64,000 nucleotides of DNA, from NCBI RefSeq assembly GCF_001766675.1, contig NZ_MJLT01000001.1, positions 248,001-312,000 of the forward strand, written 5' to 3'. Source of the stretch: Arthrobacter sp. SW1 (GTDB lineage: Bacteria; Actinomycetota; Actinomycetes; Actinomycetales; Micrococcaceae). How positions within the stretch are numbered: position 1 is the stretch's first letter; the number at the start of each line of letters is the position of its first letter. Of the stretch, positions 26,823-36,006 are shown in pieces. A model generated the notes under the pieces. That model was not told where the DNA came from. It made no database searches and saw nothing but the letters and a program-made list of their open reading frames with translations. Both the position numbers and the translations under genes were made by a program.

Positions 26823-27179
26823 TCACCGGGCCACCAGGATCAGCACCGCGAAGACGAACGCCGCTACGGCCACCACAATGGTCATGAACAGCAGCAAGCG
26901 GGAGAACGGCAGCGCCTGGTCCTGGCGCATGGCCGCTTCCATGAGGCCCCAGCGGCGGTAGGCCATGAAGGCAAGCCCGGCCCCCACCAGGGCGAGCACC
27001 ACGCACAGGATGATCCGCACGGTCTGCGGCGCGATATCCGGTGCCAACTGGTCGATTGCCACCGCTCCGGCGAGCAAAGCCAGCGAAGTCCTGATCCAGG
27101 CGAGGAAGGTCCGTTCGTTCGCCAGGGAAAAGCGGTAGTCCGGTGTCTTGCCGGTCTTGCGCCATTCGGGCTCGCGCAT
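26823..27179 (-). CDS. DUF202 family membrane protein (YidH-like)
   Basis: A 118-residue protein with the strong DUF202 signature FSLANERTFLAWIRTSLALLAGAVAIDQ and three transmembrane helices. GGAGG seven bases ahead of the ATG fixes the start at MREPEW; a longer upstream reading has no such support. It is the first of two adjacent paralogues, probably forming a heteromeric pair in the membrane. The promoter must lie in the 110 bases shared with the divergent ADP-ribosylglycohydrolase gene. Confidence 0.83.
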   Translation of the reverse strand: MREPEWRKTGKTPDYRFSLANERTFLAWIRTSLALLAGAVAIDQLAPDIAPQTVRIILCVVLALVGAGLAFMAYRRWGLMEAAMRQDQALPFSRLLLFMTIVVAVAAFVFAVLILVAR

Positions 27180-27288
27180 GGGTATCCTCCACTTCCCGGG
27201 CCGCCCTGGTTTCCGGCCCCACCGTATTTCCCAGCGCCACCGTACCAGTGCGGCCCGGTGCCTTCGCGGCCACGGTAGATTACAGGGC

Positions 27289-28374
27289 ATGAGCGTTTCC
27301 CCTGCGACTTCTTCCGTGCCCACGCCGCAATCCCGGATCCTGGGCTGCCTGCTGGGCGGTGCCCTGGGCGACTCCCTCGGCTACGCCGTCGAATTCGATT
27401 CCATCGACAGCATCCGCGCCCGCTTCGGTCCGGAGGGACTTACCTCCTTCGGACAGCTCGACGGCGGCAGCCACTTCTCGGACGACACCCAGATGACGCT
27501 GTACACCGTGGACGGGCTGCTGGAAGCGCTCGAATGGGCCAACGACGGCGTAGCCGCCGACGAGACCGCGTGCCTCTGGCTCGCCTACCTCCGCTGGCTC
27601 GCCACCCAGGGCGTGGAGACCCCGTCCTCGGCACCGGTCCCCCAGCCACGCTGGATCGACGGCCACGACGTGCTGCGGCACCGGCGTGCGCCGGGCAACG
27701 CCTGCCTGAGCGGCCTGGCCGGTGGCGAGATGGGAACCGCTGCACGGCCCGTCAACCCCGATTCGAAGGGCTGCGGAACCGTCATGCGCTCGGCCCCCTT
27801 CGGCCTGGTCCCGCACATCAGCGAGGCAGCCGTCTACAAGCTCAGCTGCGACGGCGCGTCCCTCACGCACGGCCATCCGGCGGCCCGGCAGGCCTCCGGT
27901 GCCTTCAGCGTGCTGATCCACCGGATCATGGCCGGCGCGGAGGTACGGGACGCCGCACAGCACGCTCTCGAACTCATCGAAAACCTGCCCGACGCCGATC
28001 CCGAACTCGTCAAGCGGCTGCAGGCCGCGCTGGACCTCAGCGGTACCGGAAGCGCACCGGGCCGCATGCTCAGCCCCGAGGAACTGGTGGCGCAACTGGG
28101 CGAGGGCTGGGTCGCCGAGGAGGCACTCGCCGTCGGGCTCTATGCGGTCCTCGCCACGGAAGGCGAGCAGAATCCTGTGGAACACTTCCGCCAGGCCGTG
28201 GCCCTGTCACTGAACCACAGCGGTGACAGCGATTCGACGGCGTCGATCGCGGGAAACATCCTGGGCGCACGGTACGGCGAAGAAGCGCTCCCCACGGACT
28301 GGCTCGAAGCTTTGGAGGCGCCGGAACTGATCCGCGGCATGGGCGAACGGCTGATCGCCGTCACCTTGGGCTAG
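27289..28374 (+). CDS. ADP-ribosylglycohydrolase family protein
   Basis: A 361-residue all-helical hydrolase of the DraG/ARH family. The two metal-binding blocks are intact: LGGALGDSLGYAVEF near the start with HFSDDTQMTLYT (about 65), and NHSGDSDSTASIAGNILGA near residue 310. Members remove ADP-ribose from proteins, nucleic acids or small molecules. The start is an ATG inside a longer open frame, chosen because the family fold begins just after it. The enzyme's product, ADP-ribose, is a known ligand of Nudix-type NAD regulators such as the one at 11725. Confidence 0.88.
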   Translation: MSVSPATSSVPTPQSRILGCLLGGALGDSLGYAVEFDSIDSIRARFGPEGLTSFGQLDGGSHFSDDTQMTLYTVDGLLEALEWANDGVAADETACLWLAYLRWLATQGVETPSSAPVPQPRWIDGHDVLRHRRAPGNACLSGLAGGEMGTAARPVNPDSKGCGTVMRSAPFGLVPHISEAAVYKLSCDGASLTHGHPAARQASGAFSVLIHRIMAGAEVRDAAQHALELIENLPDADPELVKRLQAALDLSGTGSAPGRMLSPEELVAQLGEGWVAEEALAVGLYAVLATEGEQNPVEHFRQAVALSLNHSGDSDSTASIAGNILGARYGEEALPTDWLEALEAPELIRGMGERLIAVTLG

Positions 28375-28405
28375 GGGCCCGGTCCGGGCCGCTTAGCTTG
28401 ACGGC

Positions 28406-28939
28406 TTAGACCTGGCGCAGTGCGATGTTATTGCAGGCTTCGCAGACGTCGTCCGGGATCAGGCCCCGGCGTTGCAGGAAAGCAAAAATGGTGCAGCCCA
28501 GGCAGAAGCCGAGGAAAGCCTCCAGCGACGCCGCAACGATCAGCACTCCAAGCAGGATCCACGCGGCCGGAACGAAGCCGAGGTAGAACAGCACCGCCGC
28601 AACGGTGGTGAGGCCGGCGCCGATGCCCTGGGCGAAGCGCTTCGGCGGTCCCGGCACCAGCTTGGCCCGTCCGATCCGCGGCGCGAGGACTTTGACGGAC
28701 AGCAGCGCCAGGGGCGAGATCCGCGGCCCGAACAGCACACGCAGCCAGAATCCGACGGCGATCAGCACCAGCCCGGGGCCGAAACCGGTGGCGAGGGTTG
28801 CCACGGCAGCGAGCACCACGAGGCCTGCCGTGATCCTGGCGGCGTATTCGTTGACCGGGTTGGGGAACTCGAAGATCCGGCGCACGCTACTTCCGGTGCT
28901 TGCCGTGGCCTGCGGGGTGGCGGTTGTCTGCTCGGGCAT
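28406..28939 (-). CDS. DUF4395 family membrane protein
   Basis: A 177-residue protein with four predicted helices (about 33-52, 53-70, 105-122, 124-145). The family motif FPNPVNEYAARITAGLVVL is at residues 25-43, followed by FWLRVLFGPRISPLALLS, and GFCLGCTIF gives the conserved CxxC-like cysteine turn near 147. DUF4395 proteins often neighbour thiol:disulfide or sulfurtransferase genes, but none is here. Function unknown. Confidence 0.83.
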   Translation of the reverse strand: MPEQTTATPQATASTGSSVRRIFEFPNPVNEYAARITAGLVVLAAVATLATGFGPGLVLIAVGFWLRVLFGPRISPLALLSVKVLAPRIGRAKLVPGPPKRFAQGIGAGLTTVAAVLFYLGFVPAAWILLGVLIVAASLEAFLGFCLGCTIFAFLQRRGLIPDDVCEACNNIALRQV

Positions 28940-29056
28940 GCCTCAAGGCTAAGGACGGGTGGCCCGCCACAGGAAGCATTGTTGCGCCGTATGAAAGCGG
29001 CTTGCGCTCAGGCCGGCGGAACTCAGGCGCCGGTCAAGCTCAGGCGTTTGTGAGGC

Positions 29057-30091
29057 TCAGGCGCCGCCGACCATCTGCAGGAACTCCCCTTCGGACAGCA
29101 CTTCGATCTGCTGGCCCTTGCCGTGCAGTTCCAGTACCCGTTTCGCCTTGCCGGTGAGCCTGCCGCTGCGCAGGTCGCTTGCCACGAATCCGTCGCCGAC
29201 CACCAGGACGGTGGTCCGCCCGGTCACCCGGCTCTCCGGCTGCGCGCCCAGGTCAGCGGCGCGCTGCTTGGCTTCGGGCCGGGCAATGGCCAATTCCCCG
29301 GTGAACACCACAGTCTGCCCGAACAGGGGATGTCCGGGTTCGGCGGCGGGATTGGGCAGCGGGTTGGGTCCCTCTTCCGGCCAAAAGCCCCGGCGTCCGG
29401 GAACGGGCCCGACGGCGGAGCCTCCTGCCGCCGTCGAGACGCCCTGCGTGCGGCCCGCCGGGCCGGCCTCCAGTGCGGCAAGAGCTGCAAGGGTCTGCTT
29501 GGAGACCGCATCTCCCGGGCGGATGGCCTGTTGCGTGGGGATGGCAAGGCCCAAGGACAGGTACAGTTCGGCGATGCTGTTTGCCTGGTTCCGGCGGGCG
29601 ATGTCCACCAGGATTCCGGCGCACGCACGGGCATCTTCCGCGGCGTCGTGGTGGTTGACCAACGGCACGCCGGCTTCCTCGGCCGCATAGGGCAGGGAGT
29701 TGGAAACCAGCGAATAGCAACGGCGGGACAGCATCACCGTGCAGACATAGTCGTAGGCCGGTCCGGTCAGGCCCGAGACCTCCAGGGCGGAACGGATGAC
29801 GCCAAGGTCGAACGCCGCGTTGTGGGCGGCCAGGATGTCGTCACCGATGAAGCCGGCGATCTCCGGGAAGATTTCACCGAACCGCGGGGCTCCGGCCACA
29901 TCCTCAGCGCGGATGCCATGGATGCGGGTGTTGTGGAAGTCGAAATGGTCATGGTTCTCCGGCGGGCGCATCAGCCAGGAGGCCTCTTCGACCACCACGC
30001 CGCCACGGACCTTGGTCAACCCGACCGAACACGGTGATCCCCGGAAGCCGTTGGCCGTTTCGAAGTCGATCGCCGTAAAGTCCAATGCCAC
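29057..30091 (-). CDS. DEDDh exonuclease with C-terminal BRCT domain
   Basis: A 344-residue fusion. Residues 1-175 form a DnaQ-like 3'-5' exonuclease: FTAIDFETAN gives the first acidic pair, AAHNAAFDLGVI the second, and NHHDAAEDARA the His/Asp motif of the DEDDh type. After a Gly/Pro-rich linker, residues 250-340 form a BRCT domain (TVVFTGELAI...ADLGAQPESRVTGRTTVLVVGD). The arrangement is known in actinobacterial DNA polymerase III epsilon-like proteins, with a likely role in DNA repair. The start codon is GTG. Confidence 0.87.
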   Translation of the reverse strand: MALDFTAIDFETANGFRGSPCSVGLTKVRGGVVVEEASWLMRPPENHDHFDFHNTRIHGIRAEDVAGAPRFGEIFPEIAGFIGDDILAAHNAAFDLGVIRSALEVSGLTGPAYDYVCTVMLSRRCYSLVSNSLPYAAEEAGVPLVNHHDAAEDARACAGILVDIARRNQANSIAELYLSLGLAIPTQQAIRPGDAVSKQTLAALAALEAGPAGRTQGVSTAAGGSAVGPVPGRRGFWPEEGPNPLPNPAAEPGHPLFGQTVVFTGELAIARPEAKQRAADLGAQPESRVTGRTTVLVVGDGFVASDLRSGRLTGKAKRVLELHGKGQQIEVLSEGEFLQMVGGA

Positions 30092-30138
30092 CCATCAAGG
30101 GTACAGGCCGGCGGCACGGCATCCGTGCCCCGGGCGCG

Positions 30139-31551
30139 CTACTTGATCAACGTCATGGTGGCGTTCGCGTCCGACAGCCCGGCACCGCATCCTTGGCTGC
30201 AACCGGCCGGCATCGGGCGGGTTCCCTGCTTGAGGTAGGACTCCACCTGCGCCGGAGTGAGCGCCGGCTTGTAGGCCTTCATCAGCGCGGCCAGCCCCGA
30301 GACGTGCGGCGCCGCCATGGACGTTCCCTGGTTGAAGGCGTAGGCCGGCTCCCCCGGCACAGTGGTCCCGTTGTTGAAGGTGGAGAGGATTCCGCCGCCG
30401 CTCGTACGCATATCCCCTCCCGGGGCCGTGAGGTCGACGGCCGTGCCGTAGTTCGAGTAGTACGCCAGGCTGCCGTCCCTGCCGCTGGAGGCAACCGTGA
30501 CCACGTTGGCACAGTTGGCAGGCTGCGAATTGGAGGCGTTCACGGCGCTGTTGCCGGCGGCGACCACCACGGTGGCTCCGCGGCCAACGGCGCTGTTGAT
30601 GGCGTTCTGGTACGTGGCCGAGCACGCTCCCGAAGCGCCGAGGCTCAGGTTGATCACCGAGGCGGGATTCGGGTTGGCCGGAATCCCGGTCACGGTGCCG
30701 CCGGCCGCCCAGATAATGGCCTCGGCAATGTCAGAAAGCGCGCCACCGCATTTGCCCAGGACCCGCACCGGAACCACCTTGGCCGAAGGCGCCACGGAGG
30801 CGACGCCGGTGCTGTTGGCGGTCACTGCAGCCACAGTTCCCGTGACGTGGGTTCCGTGCCAGGAGGAGTTCGAGGCGGAGCTGGAGCCGCACTCTCCGGC
30901 CGCGTGCCAGTCCCCCTGGTCCTGCGGATTCGAATCGCGGCCATTGCCATCACGGGCGGTCGTGGCGCTGGTGATGAAGTCGTAGCCGGGGAGGATGTTC
31001 GCGTTGAGGTCCGGGTGCGAGGTGATTCCGGTGTCCAGGACGGCCACCTTGGCCCCGGAGCCCGTCGACACGTTCCAGGCTCCGGGAATCCGCATGCCGT
31101 TGGCTTCGGTGAACTCCCACTGCTGGGGGTAGCCGGGGTCGTTGGGGGTCAGGGCGCGCTGGATCCGGATGTCCGCATCCAAGTAGTCGGCGGTCCGGGT
31201 GCCGAGCGCTTCGGCCCGGAAGCTGCCAAACCCGGCCTTGTCCATGGGTTTGGAGAAGGCCACAAGGGTCGCTCCGGTTGCCAGGATCCGGACCTTGCGC
31301 AGGGACACCCCGTACCGTGCCGCAACCCGGTTCATGGCATCGTAGCCGCCAGCACCGGCTGTCCCCGGCTTGAAGCCGACAATCATCTGCGGGATCCGGT
31401 CGCCCGCGTCCGATCCGGTGGACACCGAAATTGTGTTGCTGCCTACCGGCAAGGGAAGCAGAGAGAAAACCCCGGACAGCAGCGAAAAAGCAATGACGAC
31501 AATGACGTCCACACCCATGAAACGGCGCGGCTTGCCAAGAAACTTCTCCAC
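30139..31551 (-). CDS. Secreted subtilisin-like serine protease (S8 family)
   Basis: A 470-residue precursor. After a hydrophobic export segment (about residues 12-35), a propeptide-like region (about 45-130) precedes the catalytic domain. The triad is complete: Asp in VAVLDTGITSHPDL, His in SWHGTHVTGTVAA and Ser in GTSMAAPHVSGLAALM; the oxyanion Asn is in AAGNSA. It ends soon after the catalytic domain, with no cell-wall anchor. The GTG at 31551 is chosen because GGAGG lies nine bases before it. Confidence 0.9.
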   Translation of the reverse strand: MEKFLGKPRRFMGVDVIVVIAFSLLSGVFSLLPLPVGSNTISVSTGSDAGDRIPQMIVGFKPGTAGAGGYDAMNRVAARYGVSLRKVRILATGATLVAFSKPMDKAGFGSFRAEALGTRTADYLDADIRIQRALTPNDPGYPQQWEFTEANGMRIPGAWNVSTGSGAKVAVLDTGITSHPDLNANILPGYDFITSATTARDGNGRDSNPQDQGDWHAAGECGSSSASNSSWHGTHVTGTVAAVTANSTGVASVAPSAKVVPVRVLGKCGGALSDIAEAIIWAAGGTVTGIPANPNPASVINLSLGASGACSATYQNAINSAVGRGATVVVAAGNSAVNASNSQPANCANVVTVASSGRDGSLAYYSNYGTAVDLTAPGGDMRTSGGGILSTFNNGTTVPGEPAYAFNQGTSMAAPHVSGLAALMKAYKPALTPAQVESYLKQGTRPMPAGCSQGCGAGLSDANATMTLIK

Positions 31552-31575
31552 GTGACAATTCCTCCAAGGCAGCAA

Positions 31576-31762
31576 ATACGAGCGAGAATTACCGGGGTGA
31601 AACAGGCGTTCGGGGAAACCGCCACGGCCAAATGTATGGAGACTGTTATTTTCTGTAAAGAAGCTGATTGATTCCTGTGAAGTATGACGGCAGACCCCAC
31701 CACGGGACGGTCATCCGGCCAGCCCGCCCCTCGACGCCGGTGCCTCCCGGTACCCTTGATGG
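31576..31762. other. Divergent intergenic region between the protease and DedA genes
   Basis: About 190 bases with a locally AT-rich stretch (around 31620-31675) that probably holds promoters for both genes. I see no convincing inverted repeat or small gene here. Confidence 0.4.
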
Positions 31763-32542
31763 GTGACCCTTTCTGCCGTAAGCGACTTTGCCGTATCCAC
31801 CTTGGGAGGCGCCGGGCCTGTGCAGCCGCACATGGCATCGTTCCTCCCCGACTGGCTGAACCCCCAGGTCTTCCTGGCCGATCCTGCCCTGGCCCCATGG
31901 GTGGTGCTGCTGGTCTGCGGCATCGTGTTCGCCGAAACCGGCCTGCTGGTGGGCTTCTTCCTGCCTGGCGATTCCATGCTCTTCACTGCGGGCCTGCTGG
32001 TCGCCACGGACACCATCAAGTTCAACATCTGGGCGCTTGCCGGCCTGATCATCGTCGCCGCGATCATCGGCAACCAGACGGGCTATTTCATCGGATCCAA
32101 GGCCGGCCCCGCCATCTTCAACAAGCCGGATTCGCGGCTGTTCAAGCGCGAGAATGTGGAAAGCGCCCACGCTTTCTTCGAAAAGCACGGCGGCAAGGCC
32201 CTCATCCTGGCCCGCTTCGTCCCGATCATCCGCACCTTCGTCCCGGTGATCGTGGGCGTCGCGCAGATGGATAAGCGCAAGTTCTTCCTCTACAACGTGA
32301 TCGGCGCGCTTCTCTGGGGCGGCGGCGTCACTTTGCTCGGCTATCTGCTCGGCGACCGCATTCCGTGGGTCCGGGACAACCTGGACATCATCTTCATCGT
32401 GATCGTCTTGATTTCGGTCATCCCGGTGGGCATCGAGGTCCTTCGTGGCGTCATCGCCAAGCGCAAGGCCGCGGCCGAAGGCACCGATCCGGTGGAAGAG
32501 TTCATCGAGGAGCACGACGGCGGCCACCACCGCGAGCACTAA
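31763..32542 (+). CDS. DedA family membrane protein
   Basis: A 259-residue integral membrane protein of the DedA/SNARE-associated (VTT) family. The motif ETGLLVGFFLPGDSMLFTAG (about residues 54-73) and the second block FFEKHGGKALILARFVPIIRTFVPVIVG (about 145-172) are the two conserved regions. Relatives act as lipid or undecaprenyl-phosphate scramblases or flippases and support membrane homeostasis. The GTG start is the most upstream in frame; an ATG 23 codons later is an alternative. The C-terminus is acidic and His-rich. A long hairpin follows. Confidence 0.87.
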   Translation: MTLSAVSDFAVSTLGGAGPVQPHMASFLPDWLNPQVFLADPALAPWVVLLVCGIVFAETGLLVGFFLPGDSMLFTAGLLVATDTIKFNIWALAGLIIVAAIIGNQTGYFIGSKAGPAIFNKPDSRLFKRENVESAHAFFEKHGGKALILARFVPIIRTFVPVIVGVAQMDKRKFFLYNVIGALLWGGGVTLLGYLLGDRIPWVRDNLDIIFIVIVLISVIPVGIEVLRGVIAKRKAAAEGTDPVEEFIEEHDGGHHREH

Positions 32543-32558
32543 ACCCGCCTCAAATACC

Positions 32559-32619
32559 AACGCGGGGTCACTTACGGCCCATGTTTGCTGTAAACATGGG
32601 CCGTAAGTGACCCCGCGTT
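32559..32619. terminator. 28-bp perfect hairpin between dedA and rdgB genes
   Basis: Arms 32559-32586 and 32592-32619 are perfectly complementary around the five-base loop GCTGT. It lies between two convergent genes, 17 bases after dedA and 13 before the rdgB stop. It lacks a clear T run, so it may act as a bidirectional terminator or RNA-end protector, or be a member of a dispersed palindromic repeat family. Confidence 0.75.
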
Positions 32620-32631
32620 CCTGTTTGTGGA

Positions 32632-33264
32632 CTAGCTCAGGGCGTCGATGATCGCCGGCAGCAAAGCACGGAATGCGTGCCCGCGGTGGCTGATGGCGTT
32701 CTTTTCCTCGGAGCTCAATTCCGCGCAGCTGCGGTCCATTCCCTTCGGCTGCAGGATCGGGTCGTAGCCGAATCCGCCGGCACCGCGGGGTTCGCGGAGC
32801 AGCGTGCCTTCAAGCTGGCCGTATTCGACGACTTCACGGGTGCCGTCGCCGTCGCCGGGAACGGCAAGGGCGGCGGCACAGATGAAGGCGGCGCCGCGGT
32901 GGGCGTCGGGGACGTCGGAAAGCTGCGCGAGCAGCAGCTGCAGGTTCGCGGCGTCGTCGCCATGCCGCCCGGACCAGCGCGCCGAAAAGATGCCCGGCGC
33001 ACCGCCCAGCACGTCGACGGCGAGACCGGAGTCATCGGCGATGGCCACCAGGCCGGTGGCCTCGGCCACCGCCCGGGCCTTCAGCAGCGAATTCTCGGCG
33101 AACGTCACGCCGTTCTCGACGACGTCCGGCGCACCCGCCGCAGCGGCGTCCACCACCTGGGTGTCGACGTCGAGCCCGGGAACCTGGCCGCGCAGCAGTT
33201 CACGCAATTCGCGCAGCTTGCCCTGGTTATGGGTGGCAAGGACGAGGCGGGGCGTGCCGCTCAC
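32632..33264 (-). CDS. rdgB: RdgB/HAM1 non-canonical purine NTP pyrophosphatase
   Basis: A 210-residue house-cleaning enzyme that hydrolyses dITP, ITP and XTP to monophosphates, keeping deaminated purines out of DNA. Signatures: [18 protein letters not shown] at the N-terminus, [26 protein letters not shown] in the middle, and GFGYDPIL with the final SHRGHAFR motif. It starts with GTG overlapping the stop of rph (GTGA). In M. tuberculosis the same gene order, rphA then Rv1341, is found. Confidence 0.94.
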   Translation of the reverse strand: MSGTPRLVLATHNQGKLRELRELLRGQVPGLDVDTQVVDAAAAGAPDVVENGVTFAENSLLKARAVAEATGLVAIADDSGLAVDVLGGAPGIFSARWSGRHGDDAANLQLLLAQLSDVPDAHRGAAFICAAALAVPGDGDGTREVVEYGQLEGTLLREPRGAGGFGYDPILQPKGMDRSCAELSSEEKNAISHRGHAFRALLPAIIDALS

Positions 33265-34019
33265 GGGGCCTCCGCCAGGGTTTCGCGCTGGATCGCGGCC
33301 AGCTGCTCGGTGCCGATCAGGGCGAGGTCGAGAAGGGCATTGAGCTCATCGCGGTCGAAGGGCGCACCCTCGGCAGTGCCCTGCACCTCCACGAACTTGC
33401 CGGAGCCGGTGACCACCACGTTCATGTCGGTCTCGGCCCGGACGTCCTCCACATACGGCAGGTCCAGCATCGGCACGCCGTCGATGATTCCCACGGAAAC
33501 GGCAGCGATGGTGTCGGTCAGCGGCTGGGACGACGCCGGGATGATCTTTTTCTCGCGGGCAAAGCGGATGGCTTCGGCGAGGGCCACGTAAGCGCCGGTG
33601 ATCGCGGCCGTACGGGTGCCGCCGTCGGCCTGCAGCACATCGCAGTCCAAAACGATGGTGTTCTCGCCCAGCGCCTTGGTGTCGATGATGGAGCGCAGCG
33701 AGCGGCCGATCAGCCGGGAAATCTCGTGCGTGCGGCCGCCGATCTTGCCCTTGACGGATTCGCGGTCGGAGCGGGTGTTGGTGGCACGCGGCAGCATCGC
33801 ATATTCGGCGGTGACCCAGCCGCGGCCTTCGCCCTTGAGCCAGCGCGGCACGCCCTCGGTCAGCGAAGCCGTGCACAGGACCCGGGTGTTGCCGAACTCG
33901 ATCAGCGCCGAGCCTTCGGCCTGCTTGGACCATCCGCGGGTGATGCTGATGGGCCGGAGCTGGTCGGGAGTGCGCCCGTCGGCACGGATCACAGGGGCAG
34001 TGGTGGCTTCTGAAGTCAT
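33261..34019 (-). CDS. rph: Ribonuclease PH
   Basis: A 252-residue phosphorolytic 3'-5' exoribonuclease that trims tRNA 3' ends. The N-terminal [19 protein letters not shown], the [19 protein letters not shown] block, [13 protein letters not shown] and the [19 protein letters not shown] phosphate-site motif are characteristic. It is the second last gene of the murI - MBL hydrolase - rph - rdgB run and is coupled to rdgB by a four-base overlap. Confidence 0.96.
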   Translation of the reverse strand: MTSEATTAPVIRADGRTPDQLRPISITRGWSKQAEGSALIEFGNTRVLCTASLTEGVPRWLKGEGRGWVTAEYAMLPRATNTRSDRESVKGKIGGRTHEISRLIGRSLRSIIDTKALGENTIVLDCDVLQADGGTRTAAITGAYVALAEAIRFAREKKIIPASSQPLTDTIAAVSVGIIDGVPMLDLPYVEDVRAETDMNVVVTGSGKFVEVQGTAEGAPFDRDELNALLDLALIGTEQLAAIQRETLAEAP

Positions 34020-34077
34020 GCTTCCAGCTTAGCCTTCACGCCGCTTCCGGCCGGACCTCCGGCTATGCCCGGCGGTC

Positions 34078-34875
34078 TCAGACGGTGTAGTGCACGCCTG
34101 CGACGGCGACCGCGACGTCCCCGGCGAATTCCGGCTTCGCCTCGGCCAGCACGGTGGTCTGGGAAGTCCAGACCGGGATGTGCGTCAGCAGCAGGCGGCG
34201 GGCTCCCGCTGCCGTCGCGGCCTGGGCCGCGCGCTTGCCCGTCAGGTGCACATCCTTGATGCCGTCGTCCCGCCCCTCTTCGAAGGCGGCTTCGCACAGG
34301 AAGAGGTCCGCGTCCCGCGCGGCGTCCTCCAGGCCCTGGCAGCTGTCGGTGTCGCCGGAGTAGCTGAGCACCCGGCTGACCGGCTCGCCGTCCTTGCCGG
34401 GTTCGGTGACCTCGACCCGCAAGGCGTAGGCCTCCTCGATGGGGTGGTTCACGGCGAACGGCGTCACGGTGAACGGGCCCACCTCAACGGGCTTGCGCTC
34501 GGACCAGTTGGTGAAGTCGAATTCCTCGTGCATGCCCGGGTCCAGCGGCAGGCCGTAGGCGGTGGCCATGCGGTCCGCAGTGGCGGCCGGACCCCAGACG
34601 GGAATGCGGTCCCGTCCCCAGCCGCCCGGCTTCCAGCGCACGGCCACGTGCAGCCCGCACAGGTCCATGCAGTGGTCCGGGTGCAGGTGGGTCAGGAAAA
34701 TGGCGTCGATGTCTTCGAGGTCCGTGTATCGCTGGATCGCGCCCAGCGCCCCGCTGCCCAGGTCCATGACGATCTTCCACTGCCGCTCGCCGTCGTGCGC
34801 CGTCAGCAGATAGCACGACGCCGGCGAGCCCGGGCCGGGAAAGGAACCGGTACAGCCAACAATGGTGAGTTTCAC
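34078..34875 (-). CDS. MBL-fold hydrolase, Rv1339-like (candidate cAMP phosphodiesterase)
   Basis: A 265-residue metallo-beta-lactamase-fold protein. The zinc motif [13 protein letters not shown] is near residue 62, followed by YSGDTDSC (about 170), a conserved Asp and the final THIPVW histidine (about 235). Its place between murI and rph is identical to that of M. tuberculosis Rv1339, which is reported as an atypical cyclic-AMP phosphodiesterase, so the same role is likely. It starts with GTG overlapping the murI stop. An RNase Z-like role is the alternative, but the exosite is missing. Confidence 0.82.
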   Translation of the reverse strand: MKLTIVGCTGSFPGPGSPASCYLLTAHDGERQWKIVMDLGSGALGAIQRYTDLEDIDAIFLTHLHPDHCMDLCGLHVAVRWKPGGWGRDRIPVWGPAATADRMATAYGLPLDPGMHEEFDFTNWSERKPVEVGPFTVTPFAVNHPIEEAYALRVEVTEPGKDGEPVSRVLSYSGDTDSCQGLEDAARDADLFLCEAAFEEGRDDGIKDVHLTGKRAAQAATAAGARRLLLTHIPVWTSQTTVLAEAKPEFAGDVAVAVAGVHYTV

Positions 34876-35897
34876 CGGGAACCTCCCAAGGGGCCAGCGG
34901 GCGAGTCGACGAAGTTGGACGTACGGGTCCGGGGCGCGCCGGCGCGGGCGGCCTCCAGCATTTCCGGCGTGATCCGGGCCAGGCTGCCCGTGGGGTACTG
35001 GGCGGCCACATGGTCCACGTGCCGGACGGACAGGACTTCCGGGCCGAGGAAGCGGCGTGCCAGCGTTTCGAACTGGGCTGCGTCACCGGTGGCCATGAAG
35101 TCATGCTTGGGTGCTTCGCCGCCGCTGCGCTGGATGCCGTGGGTGGCCAGCGCGCGGTAGACGTCCTTGGCAGTCTCTTCGGCACTCGAGACCAGGGTGA
35201 CGGCGTCGCCCATCACATAGGAGATGACGCCGGTGAGCAACGGGTAGTGGGTGCAGCCCAGCACCACCGTGTCCACACCGGCGTCCTTGAGCGGTTCCAG
35301 GTAGGTGTCCGCGGCGGCCAGCAATTCGGGCCCGGTGGTGATGCCTGCTTCGACGAAGCTGACGAACTCGGGGCAGGCCGCGGAGGTGATTTCCAGGTCC
35401 GGAGCCGCGGCGAAAGTGTCTTCATAGGCCCGTGAGCCCACGGTGGCGGAGGTTCCGATCACGCCGATCCTGCCGTTCCGCGTGGCGGCCACGGCACGGC
35501 GCACAGCGGGCTGGATCACCTCGATGACGGGGATGCCGTAGCGGGCCGTGTAGCGTTCGCGGGCGTCCCGGAGCACAGCGGCCGACGCCGAGTTGCAGGC
35601 GATGGTGAGGAGCTTGACGCCGGAGTCCACCAGTTCGTCCATCACGCCGAGCGCATTCGCGCGGACTTCCGCGATGGGAAGCGGCCCATAGGGACCGTTG
35701 GCGGTATCCCCTACGTACAGGATGGACTCGTTGGGCAGCTGGTCGATGATGGACCGGGCCACGGTGAGCCCGCCGACCCCGGAATCGAAAACACCGATAG
35801 GCCGCGATGCCAGGGCTTCATTGCCTGCGGCGTTATCTGCGGTGCGCTGCTGGGGAACCCCTGCCGGGGCGTCACCCGTGCCGGATGCTGAATTCAT
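34872..35897 (-). CDS. murI: Glutamate racemase
   Basis: A 341-residue enzyme making D-glutamate for peptidoglycan. The phosphate-like start motif [19 protein letters not shown], the first catalytic cysteine in IACNSASAA (about residue 110), and the second in [10 protein letters not shown] (about 220) are all present. It has an N-terminal extension of about 35 variable residues and a C-terminal extension beyond the usual 265-270. An ATG is chosen at 35897; a GTG seven codons upstream is possible. It heads an overlapping four-gene operon. Confidence 0.94.
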   Translation of the reverse strand: MNSASGTGDAPAGVPQQRTADNAAGNEALASRPIGVFDSGVGGLTVARSIIDQLPNESILYVGDTANGPYGPLPIAEVRANALGVMDELVDSGVKLLTIACNSASAAVLRDARERYTARYGIPVIEVIQPAVRRAVAATRNGRIGVIGTSATVGSRAYEDTFAAAPDLEITSAACPEFVSFVEAGITTGPELLAAADTYLEPLKDAGVDTVVLGCTHYPLLTGVISYVMGDAVTLVSSAEETAKDVYRALATHGIQRSGGEAPKHDFMATGDAAQFETLARRFLGPEVLSVRHVDHVAAQYPTGSLARITPEMLEAARAGAPRTRTSNFVDSPAGPLGGSR

Positions 35898-36006
35898 AAT
35901 TCTCTGAGAATAAAGCACGTCCGGCGGGTGCAGCCATGCGTTGCGATCAGCGACTCATGTCTGCTTCGTCACACAAAACCGCGGCTGCGCCTGCCCGGCG
36001 CATGCC

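Noticed and set aside
28376..28390. Short GC hairpin between the ADP-ribosylglycohydrolase and DUF4395 genes as terminator
   Set aside because: A stem of six or seven pairs with no T run is expected by chance at this GC content.
21060..30091. A defence island formed by SbcCD, the exonuclease-BRCT protein and nearby genes
   Set aside because: These are common core repair genes of actinobacteria, not clustered as an operon, and no defence-specific partner is present.
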